From Ustilaginoidea virens (Eukaryota; Ascomycota; Sordariomycetes; Hypocreales; Clavicipitaceae), in contig NC_057316.1 in the NCBI RefSeq assembly GCF_000687475.1, forward strand, positions 5,208,001 to 5,272,000: 64,000 bases of DNA, in the 5' to 3' direction. Positions 12,085 through 23,365 of the stretch are shown here, piece after piece. The notes below the pieces were generated by a model. It saw nothing but the letters and a program-made list of their open reading frames with translations, was not told the DNA's origin and did no database searches. The position numbers and the translations under genes are program-made. Within the stretch, counting starts at the first letter, position 1, and every line of letters begins with the position of its first letter.

Positions 12085-14845
12085 TTTGAGGCTATTGCAT
12101 AAGCGCAGCTGCACTTGGAATCTACCGACTCTGCCGATTCAAGACAACGGATTGAACATGGGACATGAGATTACAGTTGGCGCAGGAGAAACAGTCCAGT
12201 AAGCCGGCCGACAGTGAAGAGGCGAGGTATTTTACAATCAAATAGGCTGTCGGATCGTGCTCACTTCCATGGCCTGTCGGATGGCAAAGCGGCTGTTTTC
12301 GATGAGGTGTTTTTGATGTTGTTGATGTTGTTGTTGTTATTGTTGACGTTGCAACGGAGGCCACTGGCGCGTCAACATGAAATTTGACGCGACTTCCCCT
12401 TTGGTACGGTACAGTACAATACAGTACAGTAATGGCACGAGGCACCGAGATGCGGCGCCCCATCAACAAATTAGCTTCAACCCTTGCATTTCTGTGCATT
12501 TGGCATCTGAATGCATTTGAATGCATTTGAATGGGCTGAAACTTTTTCGAGCACGCCCATCTGGCATCCTCTGAGTTGACAGCATCGGATCCACCGATGT
12601 CGGTACATCACCTCAGGCTCTGGGGTCCAAAATGCAATCGAGATATTCCATCTTGACTAGCGCTCCCCTCAGGTATTTGTTCTCGAGATAGCTCCCTGCC
12701 TCAAGACAGGCCCCAATCGGCGAGGATATGTCTGGTAGTAGATGGCCAGGTGCCATCGCGTATCCCCTCTACCAGACAGTGTTTCCCTTTTTTTATCAAT
12801 CGCAAGACAGCTCAAATCACCAAGAGGTGTACTCCGTACAACTGCTCTAACTGTGTTTTCCTCTGTCTTGTTAAAACTGACGAGCGGATGACTGTCAAGT
12901 AAGCTCAAGATTGGCCCTCAAGTATTCATTCGTCTGTGCAGCATATCCTTCTACTGGAGCAACCCCAAAGGGACGAAATGTTGGCCGACATTTGATATTT
13001 TTTCTCGTTAGGATTGCTCTACACGACTCGACGACTTGTTGTATTGCTTCCATGGTCAAGATACAGAGCTCCGTCGTCGTCAGCTTTGTCTCGCTCTGCC
13101 GTGTGTTTGTCATTGTGCAGTGCAATCTGTGTTTGGACTTGATTCCTTTCTTCCCCCATGGATTTTCGAGATGAAAATTGCAGTTTGTATACTTTCACGT
13201 CTTGAACCAGGAATAGACTGTGAGCAGCACTGTGTTTTTCGACATGAAACTGACCATGGGCCTCGAGCCACGAGCCACGAGCCTCGAGCTTCGTCCTCCC
13301 CCGGAACATTTGCAACTTTACTGGCGACATTTTCCTCGGGAAATAAACACGGCCCTTGCTGGCCAATGGAGTCGGATTCCCGGACTTGTTTTCCTGCGTT
13401 AAAGGAATCATGAAGCGAATAGTCCACTGAAGAACAAAACCCTGGCATGTTTTCTTCGATGGAACATTCAAGACGAACATCTTCGGCTCTATGCATGTGC
13501 TGTGCAACCAGGCATCGCGTTGCGGTTTGACAAGGGGCACAGGCGTAGACAAGGGATTGAATGACGTGCCTTTATGTTCTACCTTGGGAAATGCCAGCAT
13601 ATCGTGCTGAGCAAACTTGCCTCCCGACACTTATCCTCCTGGGCCCGTCTTTGTTGCCGCCCAACAGAAAAGCCGACGCGGAGCAAACATTGACGACGCC
13701 CGGATTACAGTCAAGCTTCTGCCCAACTTGCGTCATTTAACACGGACGGCATACACACGCATGAAATCCGCCTCAAGGCCGCAAGGCCGCAAGGAGAAGA
13801 GGAAAAAAAAAAAATCTTACGCGTGGGCCATTATGCGTCTACCCGCATCATTCACCGTCAAGAGAGGGCACGACAACCTACCAGGCTTGGCAGCCTCTTC
13901 GGCTTCAACCAGCGTATAATTGGATGCCAAGCCCATGAATGCAAATGTCGTCGAGACATGTAGAGTTGTTCATCGGGCGATAGGGTCGATTGGGCGATCC
14001 CCTCCATTGGTCATTTCAAGCTTGCCATATGTCTAGATACATAAGGTATCCGGCTAACGAGGAAAGACGTCCCTAGATTCAGCTGTGCTCCACGGACACA
14101 TCCAGGTATCACACCTCGGGATGAAGTCGTGGGATTAGGCGGGGCCGTTCTCTCTCTTCCCATCAGATGTCTCCCGTTTCAGGCACGCTGATTTGGCAGT
14201 CGAGGGTATCAAAGCCAGGCAAACCCGCCGCAATGACTCTTGGCTAGTCATTGACCTTTGGCCTTGTTGTCGGGACATTGTACTGTCCCACGTTCTCGAG
14301 AGATACAGAGCGTGGGAAATGAAACGTTCCGTGTGGAAGTGCAGACCTACACGCCCAATTTCATTGTCATTCACCACCACCGGCCGTGACCGTTTACTTT
14401 GCAACACTTGTATCCATCTGGTACTTCTGGGAAAAGCCCACTGCAGGCCAATCAATCATACCAGCCCTCGGCGTTTGTTCCCCAGATTCAGCTGCCGTTG
14501 TTCAGTTCAAGACAAATTATAAAACCTGGGCTCCTTCGAAGGCCAAGACGAGGCTGCTATCTCTTTCTCAACGCCCCCCCCCCAAAAAAAATAACGAAAT
14601 AAAGAAACAATATTGTAAAAGATACGACAACAGGAACAAAAAGGACAGCCAGGGTTACAAGGTATGCTCACGATCGACTGACGCAGAAGAAAGGGACCTA
14701 CGAGAGACACAGAAATACCACAAGGTGAATACGGCTTCACTGCAAACGATAGCACGTCTGCACACACAATATCTCGGGGGCTTGCCAGAAAAAAGCTGGC
14801 CATGGTTAACCGCTCGAAAGCAACTCCCCGGGGCATTTCATCATA
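12085..14845. other. Divergent intergenic region between TOP2 and the APSES gene
   Basis: This 2.76 kb stretch separates two divergently transcribed genes. It includes a GTT-rich tract near 12310-12345, one ACGCG core at 12387-12391, a TACTCCGTA-type palindrome at 12829-12839 and a CGAGCC-rich repeat near 13259-13290. Several open frames of 60-200 codons occur on both strands, but none shows a recognisable domain. It probably holds the long promoter and leader of the transcription factor gene. Confidence 0.5.
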
Positions 14846-16214
14846 ATGCTTCCTATTGAACAACTTCTCAATCCCGTCAAAGCCTCCAGGCACGGCAGAG
14901 ACGCCTACAGAACCATATTACCACATAATATAACCGGACCGCAGAGTGACGGAAGCAGCATGGCCCAGCCTCTGAACGGTGCCTCGCCAGCCACTGCGCA
15001 AAGTCCAATCAACTTTCCTCCCTACGAAAGGATAGACGACCAATCAGTCCAACAAGCCAAGAAATACCAGATAATACAGTTTGGCAGGATAAGCAGCAGC
15101 TGCGAGCATATTCCATACAACAGCTCCAAGAAGGACTTTTTCGCCAAGACTGGCCGAGAATGCATCCAAGGTTTGCAACCTGTGCTTTGCTTCTTCCTCT
15201 CCCGGACCGTGGCTGATGGGCAGGCGGACAGCGTTTAAATACAATTTCCAACTCCCGGGGAAAGCAAAAATCTACACCGCCATGTGGGACTATAGCACAG
15301 GCTTTGTGCGGATGACACCCTTCTTCAAATGCATGGGATATGCAAAGGCAAGTTCACCTGGATCCCTGGCGACCTTGTTGCCGATCAGGCAGGCTAAGCG
15401 TGTAGCGTATCTGCAGACAAAGCCATCGCAAGTCCTTGACAGGAACCCCGGTTTGCGAGATGTTTGCCCCAGCGTCACAGGTGGCGCGGTGGTTGCTCAA
15501 GGTGCGTGATTCACCGGGCAATTCCAAAGGAGGGGGAAGGGAAAAAAAAAAGAACCAATAAACCTAGGTTGATTAACAGTAGTCATAGGTTACTGGATGC
15601 CTTATACGTGTGCTAGAGCGCTGTGCGCGACGTTCTGCCATGAGATTTCTGGCGCCCTGACTCCCATCTTTGGTCCCGGCTTTCCAGCAGACTGCGTTTC
15701 CCCGGCTTCGCCATACTTTGGTGACATGGTCATCAGCCAACGATTGATCCTGGATGCCAAAGCCCAAAAGTCCGTCTTCAGCAAGCATTGTGCGAGCGTT
15801 GACGGCGGGAGCCATGGCCTGCGGCGAGGCCGCGCAAACCACAATCCTTGCACTAGGGACCCTCCGTCTGCATCCAGCGCCGAGTCCGGTGGACCACACG
15901 ACCTAGGTGAAGCAGCGCACGATGCCGAGGCCAAACCGACGCGGAAACGAAAGCGCACTTCTTCGGAGCAACAGGGCCAAGCGCACCGTCGTCCTCCAAA
16001 GGCGGTGGCCAGACGCTCGCCCATAGCCGTCTCGAGTTCAGCCCTCGGGGTCAGTGGTCAACCGGAAAGTACTGCTCCCGCCTGCTTCAAAGAGGACTCA
16101 ACCCCACAGAACCTAGAACAGGCAACAAGGCACAGGCGCAAGGGAAGAGAGATGAAGCGGGATGAACCTGTAGACCAGCAAGCACAACATTCGCCCCGGG
16201 GCGGCAAGTCTTGA
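14846..16214 (+). CDS. APSES/KilA-N transcription factor, Xbp1-like
   Basis: Exons 14846-15170, 15232-15347, 15417-15501 and 15589-16214 join in frame to 383 residues. The joined middle part forms a KilA-N/APSES-like DNA-binding domain from about residue 95 to 215. It includes AMWDYSTGFVRMTPFFK, NPGLRDVCPSVTGGAVVAQG and YWMPYTCARALCATFCHEI. The family comprises sequence-specific regulators such as yeast Xbp1; the closest functional match cannot be settled by eye. The C-terminal third is disordered, basic and rich in Arg, Ser and Pro, with a possible nuclear signal TRKRKR. Intron 2 (15348-15416) has a GC donor in the context AAG|GCAAGT. No GT donor gives a sensible join. The gene is convergent with CNS1. 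The long upstream region fits a regulated gene. Confidence 0.9.
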
Positions 16215-16801
16215 GAAGGGGACTTTTCATCTTACCACGATGAAGGCCTCCAGCGAGAAGCTAAACGAATACGATAATGAAGGAGACGTCCGAGGAGCAA
16301 GAGCAGGAGAGATAAGCTAGCTTCCAGGCCCTGGCCGGCATTGGGGGGGATGTCGAGCAAGTTGGGGCGTTGGGCAATCAATCATCGCCTGTTGAGCACG
16401 CGAGCCTGCACAGCGATGAGAAGGCCGCGAACCCCAGCTTAGCCAGATACATACATATATATATATATGTAAATGAATGAATAAATCTTCCAGACACTCT
16501 AGTGCCCCTGGAAATCACATGCAGTGTATTCGTCGGCTGCGCAGAAAGAGCGCAGCAGCCCTTTGAAGGTTTTGAGCCAGCACGAACACGAAACGTATCC
16601 CATCCATCTCTCGTCTCTCCCCCCTTCCTCTCGCCTCTGCACCCCCCCCCCCCCCCTCAAGGGCGGACCAGGAGCAGCACACCCCCTTGTTCGCACGCCA
16701 AAAAGGCACGTCCACGCCCATTTTACCCATATCGAGGGAGGAGAGTGTGGTGTTTCTTTCCCCCCCCCCCACACTCCCGTGCCACACGCCCCGTTCTCCC
16801 G
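16215..16801. other. Convergent 3' region between the APSES gene and CNS1
   Basis: It holds the two 3' flanks. An AT dinucleotide tract lies at 16455-16468 and C runs at 16642-16656 and 16760-16770. No gene is supported. Confidence 0.55.
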
Positions 16802-18097
16802 TCAGCCGCCTTGCCTGGCCGCCAGCTCGGCCTTCTTGGCCCTCTTGAACGTTTCAACCCAGCCCGCGGCCCTGTCGTTGGGCAGCACGTAGATCCTCAG
16901 CAGCCCGTCCACGACCTCGACCTTGCCGGTGCCCAGCACCTTGAGCAGCGGCACCCTCTTGCCCAGCTTGAGCACGCCCCCGTCGGCGGTTTCCACGTAG
17001 CACGACACCCCGGCGAGCGTGTACGCGCCGCGCCTGTCCCACGGCAGCGGCAGCACGTACGACAGGTGGTCCCCGAGCGTCTGGCGCTCGTCAAACGCCC
17101 TGATGAAGTCGGACTCGAGGTCCTCCGGGTACAGCAGCAGCGCGGGGAAGGCCAGGCTGCTGCGCGGGTCGTCGGGGTCCGGCACCAGCTCCAGCTTGGC
17201 GCCGCCCATCTCGGGCGGCGGCTGCCCCTTGGTCGTCGTCCTGGTGGCAATGTTGCGCGCCTTGAGCGCCGCCCGCAGGAGCTGCTCCCGGCGCGCCCGC
17301 ACGGCCCGCCGCTCCGCCTCCCGCCTGCTCCGGTCGCCCAGCTCCCTCGCGCGCGCGGCCACCTCCCGCGCCGTCTGGCGCAGGGCCGCGTTGCCCGCGT
17401 CCAGGGCCAGGCCCCGCGCGCACACGGCGTCGGCCTCGTCCACCCGCCCGACCGCCAGCAGGGCCCGCGCGCTGCGGTAGCACGCCTTGACGTTGGCCGG
17501 GTTCAGCCGCAGCGCCGCCGCGCAGTCGGTCCAGCAGCTGCGGAAGTTGCCCAGCTCCAGGTGGCAGGCGGCGCGGTTGACCAGCAGCGCCTCGAGGACC
17601 GCCCGCTGCGACGCCACTTCCTCCCCCGGGCCGTCCGCGCCGTCCACGCCGTCGGGGCTCTTGGTGGTTTCGCCGCCGGCCCGCGCGCGCTCCTCCCGGG
17701 CCAGGATCTGGATGCCCTTGGTGTAGAACTCGCGCGCGTCCACGTAGCCCCGCACCTTGAAGCACTCGTTGCCGCGGGCCTTGAAGTCGACGCCGTTCTC
17801 CAGCGGCGTGCCTTCGTAGCTGAGGGCCTGGAGCGCGGCAATGTCGTCGTTTTCCTCCATCTCGGTCATGAAGAGGGGCGACTTGTTCAGATCGGCCATG
17901 ATGTCCTCAAAGGTCTGCTTCTTGATGGCCGGCAGCTCTGGTTTGGTCGCTTCGGCATCGTCGTGGCGGGCAACGGCGTCATCGTCTGTGCCGGGCGTTT
18001 CTGCCGTGGTGAGCTTCGCCATCGCGTCAGCGGTTTCTGGAATCTCCGTTTGAGACATGGGTTGTTTTTGTTGTGCCGTGGTAGGCTGCTCTTTCAT
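16802..18097 (-). CDS. CNS1: Hsp90 co-chaperone CNS1 / TTC4-like TPR protein
   Basis: This single-exon gene encodes 431 residues. Cns1/TTC4 proteins bind the C-terminal EEVD tails of Hsp90 and Hsp70 and help load clients; the yeast gene is essential. An acidic N-terminal region contains FEDIMADLNKSPLFMTEM. TPR repeats then run from about residue 100 to 230, with ARGNECFKVRGYVDAREFYTKGI and NRAACHLELGNFRSCWTDC. A coiled basic segment links to the C-terminal wheel-type domain, with FPALLLYPEDLESDFI and LPLPWDRRGAY. The gene has very high G/C at third positions, which opens a longer but meaningless frame on the other strand. The start at 18097 is the first ATG; a second in-frame ATG lies at 18058. 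Confidence 0.92.
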   Translation of the reverse strand: MKEQPTTAQQKQPMSQTEIPETADAMAKLTTAETPGTDDDAVARHDDAEATKPELPAIKKQTFEDIMADLNKSPLFMTEMEENDDIAALQALSYEGTPLENGVDFKARGNECFKVRGYVDAREFYTKGIQILAREERARAGGETTKSPDGVDGADGPGEEVASQRAVLEALLVNRAACHLELGNFRSCWTDCAAALRLNPANVKACYRSARALLAVGRVDEADAVCARGLALDAGNAALRQTAREVAARARELGDRSRREAERRAVRARREQLLRAALKARNIATRTTTKGQPPPEMGGAKLELVPDPDDPRSSLAFPALLLYPEDLESDFIRAFDERQTLGDHLSYVLPLPWDRRGAYTLAGVSCYVETADGGVLKLGKRVPLLKVLGTGKVEVVDGLLRIYVLPNDRAAGWVETFKRAKKAELAARQGG

Positions 18098-19321
18098 GGT
18101 GGTTTGCTCGAGACCCAGGTCTGATGCTGCCTCAACAGCCTTGCTTGACCATTGCCTGAGAGGGGTTTCAACTTTTTTTCCCTAATTTTATTTTTTCTCG
18201 TTTTACCCGTCGAAATGCATAGAGCGCCCGGGGCGAGATTGTCGACGCCAGCTGCACGCTTCTGTCGTCGTCCAAATCCTTTCCAGACTTTTCCAAAGAA
18301 CAGCGCCTGGTCGTGCTGAGAAAATTGCAACAATCACCGACGGAAAGAAGGAACAAAAAAGAGGGCAGTGTCCCACATCGCAGAACCGCCAACCGAGATG
18401 CAACTACGATTCTGGCTGACTACACCAGACAATGAATGTATGGAAGAAGAGAAAAGAAGAGGAAGAAGGAAAAAAATTAAAAATTAAAAATTAAAACAAA
18501 AAAAAAAGTGTGGCGCCACACATGATGCGACGTAATTGGACACCTTAAACTGCAATCTCTCTTCCCCAGCGTCTTTTCTTTGGTTTCTTCTGTAAAGGTT
18601 TCATCTGTTGAGGGAATTCTTAAAGTGCCTAACCCCGATTAGCACTCCAGGGCATTTCTTTATTTGCGCGCCCCGGATACGCAGGTTCTCTGTAGATCAC
18701 TGGGGTTCGAAACCACAGCCCTCAGCACCCAACACGCACAGTCACCAACTTAGCAAGGGCTGGCAACTGCTGCACCAGAGGTGTGACACCACACTCACCG
18801 AAGCTTTAATGGACTTCTTATACCCTCACTTCCGTGCCTTGTCATTAATAATTCCCACATGCTATTCATGTCTAGGTACAATATGTATGTACCTGTCTGC
18901 CTCTTTATTTAAGGGAAATGAAAAAGATGAAGAAAAAAAAGAAGAACCCCCAAATAGTGATTACACTTCACATCATGCTGCTCCAAAACGCCCAGTTTAT
19001 GCTATGTACCAACGTCAATCAAAAAGTCTGCCTACAGTGGTGTATCTTCAAGACAAAACTCGCATTCGCCCCCTCCTCTTTCCCTCACATTGACTCGATA
19101 CATCAAGGTTCCCAACCAGCTGATAGCGTCGGATTACTCCTCAGAGCTCGCTCGTGGGGACTGTGAGGTTCTGGTCACCCCCTGAACGGGAGTGCCAAAT
19201 TAGTCAAACCTTTTGAACAGCAGCTTGGATCCAGGTGCCTTTTCGAAGCACGCGTCCATCCCTCCTCCCCGATTCAATCATCTCGGCACCCTCAACAGAC
19301 AAGTGGCTCACGAGGAATGGT
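18098..19321. other. CNS1 promoter region and MFS gene 3' flank
   Basis: The 1.2 kb stretch is relatively A/T-rich, with A-rich runs near 18465-18510. A B-box-like GGTTCGAAACC occurs near 18705, without a matching A box. Short open frames are present but unsupported. Confidence 0.5.
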
Positions 19322-21085
19322 TTAGCGTCTCTCCTCCTCATCCGATACTTCAGACCTCATCGGAGCATATTCACTGCAAGGTGACGTCGCGGTAGCACAC
19401 TCTTCGGACTTGTCGGCATTGTGCCTACGGGGAACGCAAAAGCACTGCACGGAGCCCATGATGGCGGCGACGACACTTCCATACCATGCTATAGCGGTGC
19501 AGTTGATTGTGCTGCCGTACGTGTAGAGATATCCAGCCACCGGAGGGGCAATCATGCGACAGGCGGCACCGGCACTGGCAGCCAAACCATTGACCTTGCC
19601 CAAAGCGCTGGGTGACGGAGTGGCCTCTTTGATGAGGATAAGAAGTAATGGATACAGCGTGATTGAGAGCATGTTACGGACCGCAAGGCAGGTGTATATG
19701 GCGGGGAAGATGAGAGCTGCGGGGACGAGGAGCAAGAGAGGGACAATCGCGTACACGATGGGGTGCAGAGCAGTGACAATGAGAAAAAGCTTGTACACAC
19801 CGACCCTCTCTGCTGCAATGGGGAAGATGACGGCCTGCACGAACAAGGCAATGATGCCGTTGACAGCCATGATCATCCCGACATCACACAGCGAGAGTCC
19901 CAGGCCGCCGGCCGAGTTGAAGATGGACGGGAGACTTGTCGCGCCGTCGCCATTGTCTACACGACGTTCGTCCTCGAAGAAGATTGGCATGAGATGATCA
20001 TATGTCATGGAATGGTAGGTGAAGATGGACAAGGCGACAATAAAGCCAACAACTTGTGGGTTCCAGACTTTGGTCAACAGACCGTCCTTTTCTCGGGTGG
20101 CCAAGTTGGCCAACTTGTCTTGTTCATGCTCGTCGTGGCAACTCCGGAGAGTTCCATAAGTTTCGGCTCGAAGATCCACCGCAGGGCGCTTCATGGCATC
20201 TGAAGTCTCGATCAGTGGAGTCTCTTCCGAGACATAGGTATCTGCAGGCAACAGCATGCGGGGTTGCATATCAGGGTGAGTCTCCTCGAGCAGAAAGAAT
20301 CCCAGCGCTATGCTGATGAGGAGTAGGATGGCGCATAGAAGATTGGGGAGGAGATACGGGAAGTCATGGAACAGAGAGCCTTTGGGAAACACGCCAGGCC
20401 AAGTTCCGTGAGGATTGGCAAACGTTCCGCCAATGCAAGGGCCGATGATGGTTCCGATGCTCCATACGAAGGGCATGACGGCAAATGCGCGAGCTAATGT
20501 CAGGGGGGGGCGGAGGGGAAAGTCCGGGTTCAGTATACATTTCGGCCAAGCAAAGAGGGACATTCTTGTAGAAACACTTACGTTCGTGTTCGGGTTTGGT
20601 GACAAGCTCGCCGACCATTGTTTGAATGACGCCGATGTTACCGTTGAGAAGACCACCTATGGCTCTTCCGAGCAAAGCTATCCAGATATTGGAGGCAAAA
20701 CCCACCATAATCATGCTGAACATGGTACCCAGGCATCCCAGCATCAACACGGGCTTGCGGCCAATACGATCAGACAAGCCGCCCCAGTACATACCCATGA
20801 GGGCCTCGGCGAGGGAGAAGGAAGAGATGAGGAGCCCGGCGTAGAACGAGGCATCTTCCTGGTTGCCGATTTGGAACTTTTTGACGAGAGCCCAGGCATA
20901 GGGGAAGATGGAAGTAAGGGCGATAGGTTCGGCAAGACGAACAATCGCTGCGGCCGTTAGTCGGGCAACGCCGATGATGAAGCAGATGGAATCAGAAGAA
21001 AAGGGCCGTTCATACCTAGAAGAAAAAGTTGAAGGGTAGGAAAGTCATCCGGGTTGCGAAGATGGACCTGCTTCGTTAGGGCCAT
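19322..21085 (-). CDS. Major facilitator superfamily transporter (DHA1/YCR023C-like)
   Basis: Exons 21085-21016, 20947-20582 and 20493-19322 join in frame to 535 residues. The first join restores LFLLAIVRLAEPIALTSIFPYAW and the second restores KPEHEPRAFAVMPFVWSIG. About twelve hydrophobic segments are visible. Loop 2-3 carries the MFS motif GGLSDRIGRKPV. A long polar central loop follows FLLEETHPDM. The sequence resembles the fungal YCR023C and plant ZIFL group of drug:proton antiporter-like carriers. The substrate is unknown. Intron 2 has a run of eight C on the sense strand just before its branch point. The C-terminus is polar and acidic. Confidence 0.9.
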
Positions 21086-21649
21086 GCTCTTGGCCTTGTG
21101 GTGGGCGCTTACAACAAGCCACAGGCACGGACAGATTTCGGGTGGTGCGATATTTGCCTGCCCTTTGCCGCGTTTGTTTTGCCGTCAAAAATTCGGTATC
21201 TTTTGCAGCGGTTGTGAAGCGAGCACTTGACGATCAAGTGGAGGGGAAAAACACTATTCTGGTTCTTGGTGCCCCCCCTTCCCCCACCCTCCCAACGGAA
21301 AGAGGAAGAGAATTGAAAAGAAAAGAACAAGCCAACACCGCGCAGGCAGAGAACCGCCTCGGGGTGGATTTGTCTCAAAAGACTCTTCTGCAAAGTGTTT
21401 GCAGGATGGGGACTTTGAGCCAAGAGAGAAAAGAGGCTGTCGGCAGCAACAAGGTGGCAAAGGATTACCAAAGGAAAAGCGAAATGCCAGGGGAGGGGGG
21501 GGAGGGGGAGGAGAGGCGAGATTTATCAACACGGGTTGGAGAAGATTGTTCTAAGCCGGCCGGGCCATCGGTGGGTGGCTGCAGGAGGAAGCTCGGCCCA
21601 GCCCTGGTGGCGTTGGTGGAGCCGCGCCAGACCCTTTGCCGAATCCTGG

Positions 21650-21753
21650 TGCATGTCTGTTGCATGTCTGGTGCATGTCTGGTGCATATCTGGTGCATGT
21701 CTGGTGCATGTCTGGTATATATCTGGTGCATGTCTGCTGCATATCTGCTGCAT
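21650..21753. repeat. 11-base tandem repeat (TGCATGTCTGG)n
   Basis: Nine copies of an 11-base unit with few changes, plus a partial tenth, run head to tail about 565 bases upstream of the MFS start codon. Variation is mostly G to A inside the unit and the last base. The unit is close to one helical turn. Confidence 0.92.
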
Positions 21754-22914
21754 TTTTTGCATGCACGCAATTGATGATGCACGTTGAATTCGATGCCAGC
21801 ACGGCGTCTAAAGCGAAACAAGCGATCAAATGGCCTGTGGGGCTGCCAATGGGGCTGCCTACCTGGTATGAGGCTGCCTATGGGGCTCGCCTGCGGCTGG
21901 AGCTAAGCGGTGCAACGTGGGCTGCTGCTGCCAGTGGGAATTTCCCCATTGCCACCAGGCACGTTGCTCTCCTGCTTTCGGAGAGCACCAGGCTTCTTTA
22001 AGCGGAAAGCTCAAGCACTGTACCTATGGCAACATTATCTCAAACGTGTTTTTTCAGGCGGCAAGTTTTGCAGGTCATGCTTCACGGTGGGTGATGCCGA
22101 GCCTCGTTAGTTACATTTACTTGCCTGTCGGGCATTTGCACCTGGCGAGGGCGGCAAAGGTGCCGTCACATGATACATCACATTCGAGACTCGAGAGGTT
22201 CCATCGTTTGCGAAACCGGGGCCGAAATTTCTACCAGCTTCTGCCGATGGGGGTCCTGGGGCCTCGACACCCGTCAACCAGACTGTTTCCATTCATCCAT
22301 ATCCATCCCTTGGACGCCTGGCACCATGCCAAGGCTGCGTCTTCTCTCCCCCACGAGCACGCTCGCTCCAGCCCTCGATAACTTCCTCGGCCGACATGCC
22401 ACGGTTGGGCATGCAGCCCGTGAACATGTCGTGCACTTGGAACGGGAGACGCCGGGACACGGTACGGTATTGATCTGACGCCCCCACATCTGCAAGCCGG
22501 CCCTACAGTAATCACGATAGGTGGTGGGTCATGGTCAGTTAGCCTCCGTCATCGCAGCTCGCTTGCACAAGCGCCCTTTGAACAGGGGTGGCTTCATCAA
22601 TCTATCAATCTGGTTGGTGGTGCGCGCACGGCCCCGGGAGCGCTGGTGGCAAAACAGCCACGGCCCGCAAATTCCCAGCTTTGGGCTAGTGCTAGCCAGC
22701 TTACGGAGTAGTTGGTTGGTCGGCCGCACATTGAAATCATAAACGGAACATGACGTATCCGCCGGCTCCGGAAGGAAGCAGAGCAAAGAAACAGACTGGT
22801 GCAACAGACTCAAATCAAACTTGGCATCGTCAGTTTCCCTTTCGTGTACGGAGTATGCAGCTACGAGTCCAAAGCCCCTTGGGGGCCAAGGAGCGAGCGA
22901 GCGTCTTGTTATTC

Positions 22915-22918
<4 letters not shown>

Positions 22919-22957
<39 letters not shown>
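22919..22957. repeat. Poly-T tract of 39 bases
   Basis: An uninterrupted run of 39 T lies between the MFS gene and HNT2, far from any exon. It could be a nucleosome-excluding element or the A tail of an old retro-insertion on the minus strand. I see no target-site duplication or element body beside it. Confidence 0.85.
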
Positions 22958-22964
<7 letters not shown>

Positions 22965-23286
22965 CCCAATGGGCTCATCTTTCAACTAGCGGCTGCTACA
23001 CTACACGGTGTGATGATGGCCTCAGCTTGAAATTGCTCTTTGTTCTTGTGTGTTTTTGAACCAATATCGCTGCTTCTCACCTGCGAGCCGAGCTAGTTTC
23101 AGCCAGGCGTCAATAGCTACTCCCCGAGTGCGGCGCTTGACGAGCCTTCTCCAGTAACCTGGGCCTCCAGCCACTCCTACCTGGAACCCCCGTTTACGAT
23201 GGGGAAATATCGTAGGATACCACGCACGGAATTGTGGCATGGGTTAAGAAGCATCACCCCTCCCGAACCCCCAAGTCTCGTGAAGC

Positions 23287-23358
23287 CATCATCCCAGCCA
23301 TCATCCCAGCCAGCATCCCAGCCAGCATCCCAGCCAGCACCCCAGCCAGCACCCCAGG
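23287..23358. repeat. 12-base tandem repeat (CATCCCAGCCAG)n
   Basis: About six copies of CATCCCAGCCAG or close variants lie just past the HNT2 stop codon, so probably inside its 3' untranslated region. Confidence 0.85.
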
Positions 23359-23365
23359 CAAGCCA

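Larger units (their letters stand above)
21086..23365. other. MFS promoter region and HNT2 3' flank
   Basis: This 2.3 kb stretch holds the 11-base tandem repeat (21650-21753), a 39-base T run (22919-22957), two TACGGAGTA-type words (22701-22711, 22846-22858) and a 12-base repeat (23287-23358). No gene is supported. Open frames crossing the repeats are low complexity. Confidence 0.5.

Noticed and set aside
11764..12114. Extended N-terminus of TOP2 read through the first intron
   Set aside because: The stretch has a GTGAGT donor and a CTGAC-CAATCAG acceptor. Removing it joins MDSDVMSDPAFSLGEESDDF to a Lys-rich segment as in other fungi.
13019..13630. 203-codon open frame on the minus strand between TOP2 and the APSES gene
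   Set aside because: No domain is recognisable, competing frames of similar size exist on the + strand, and part of it crosses a CGAGCC-type repeat.
16502..18124. 540-codon open frame on the + strand, longer than the CNS1 frame it overlaps
   Set aside because: It is low complexity, rich in Arg, Pro and Gly, and mirrors CNS1, whose TPR motifs are clear. Extreme GC at third positions removes stops on the opposite strand.
18640..18730. B-box-like GGTTCGAAACC
   Set aside because: No A box, anticodon stem or acceptor stem could be folded around it by eye.
22919..22957. Poly-T run taken as the tail of a retroelement on the minus strand
   Set aside because: No element body, polymerase III promoter boxes or target-site duplication could be seen beside it.
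23287..23358. Regularly spaced repeats that could suggest a CRISPR array
   Set aside because: The units are contiguous 12-mers without unique spacers, and the host is a eukaryote.
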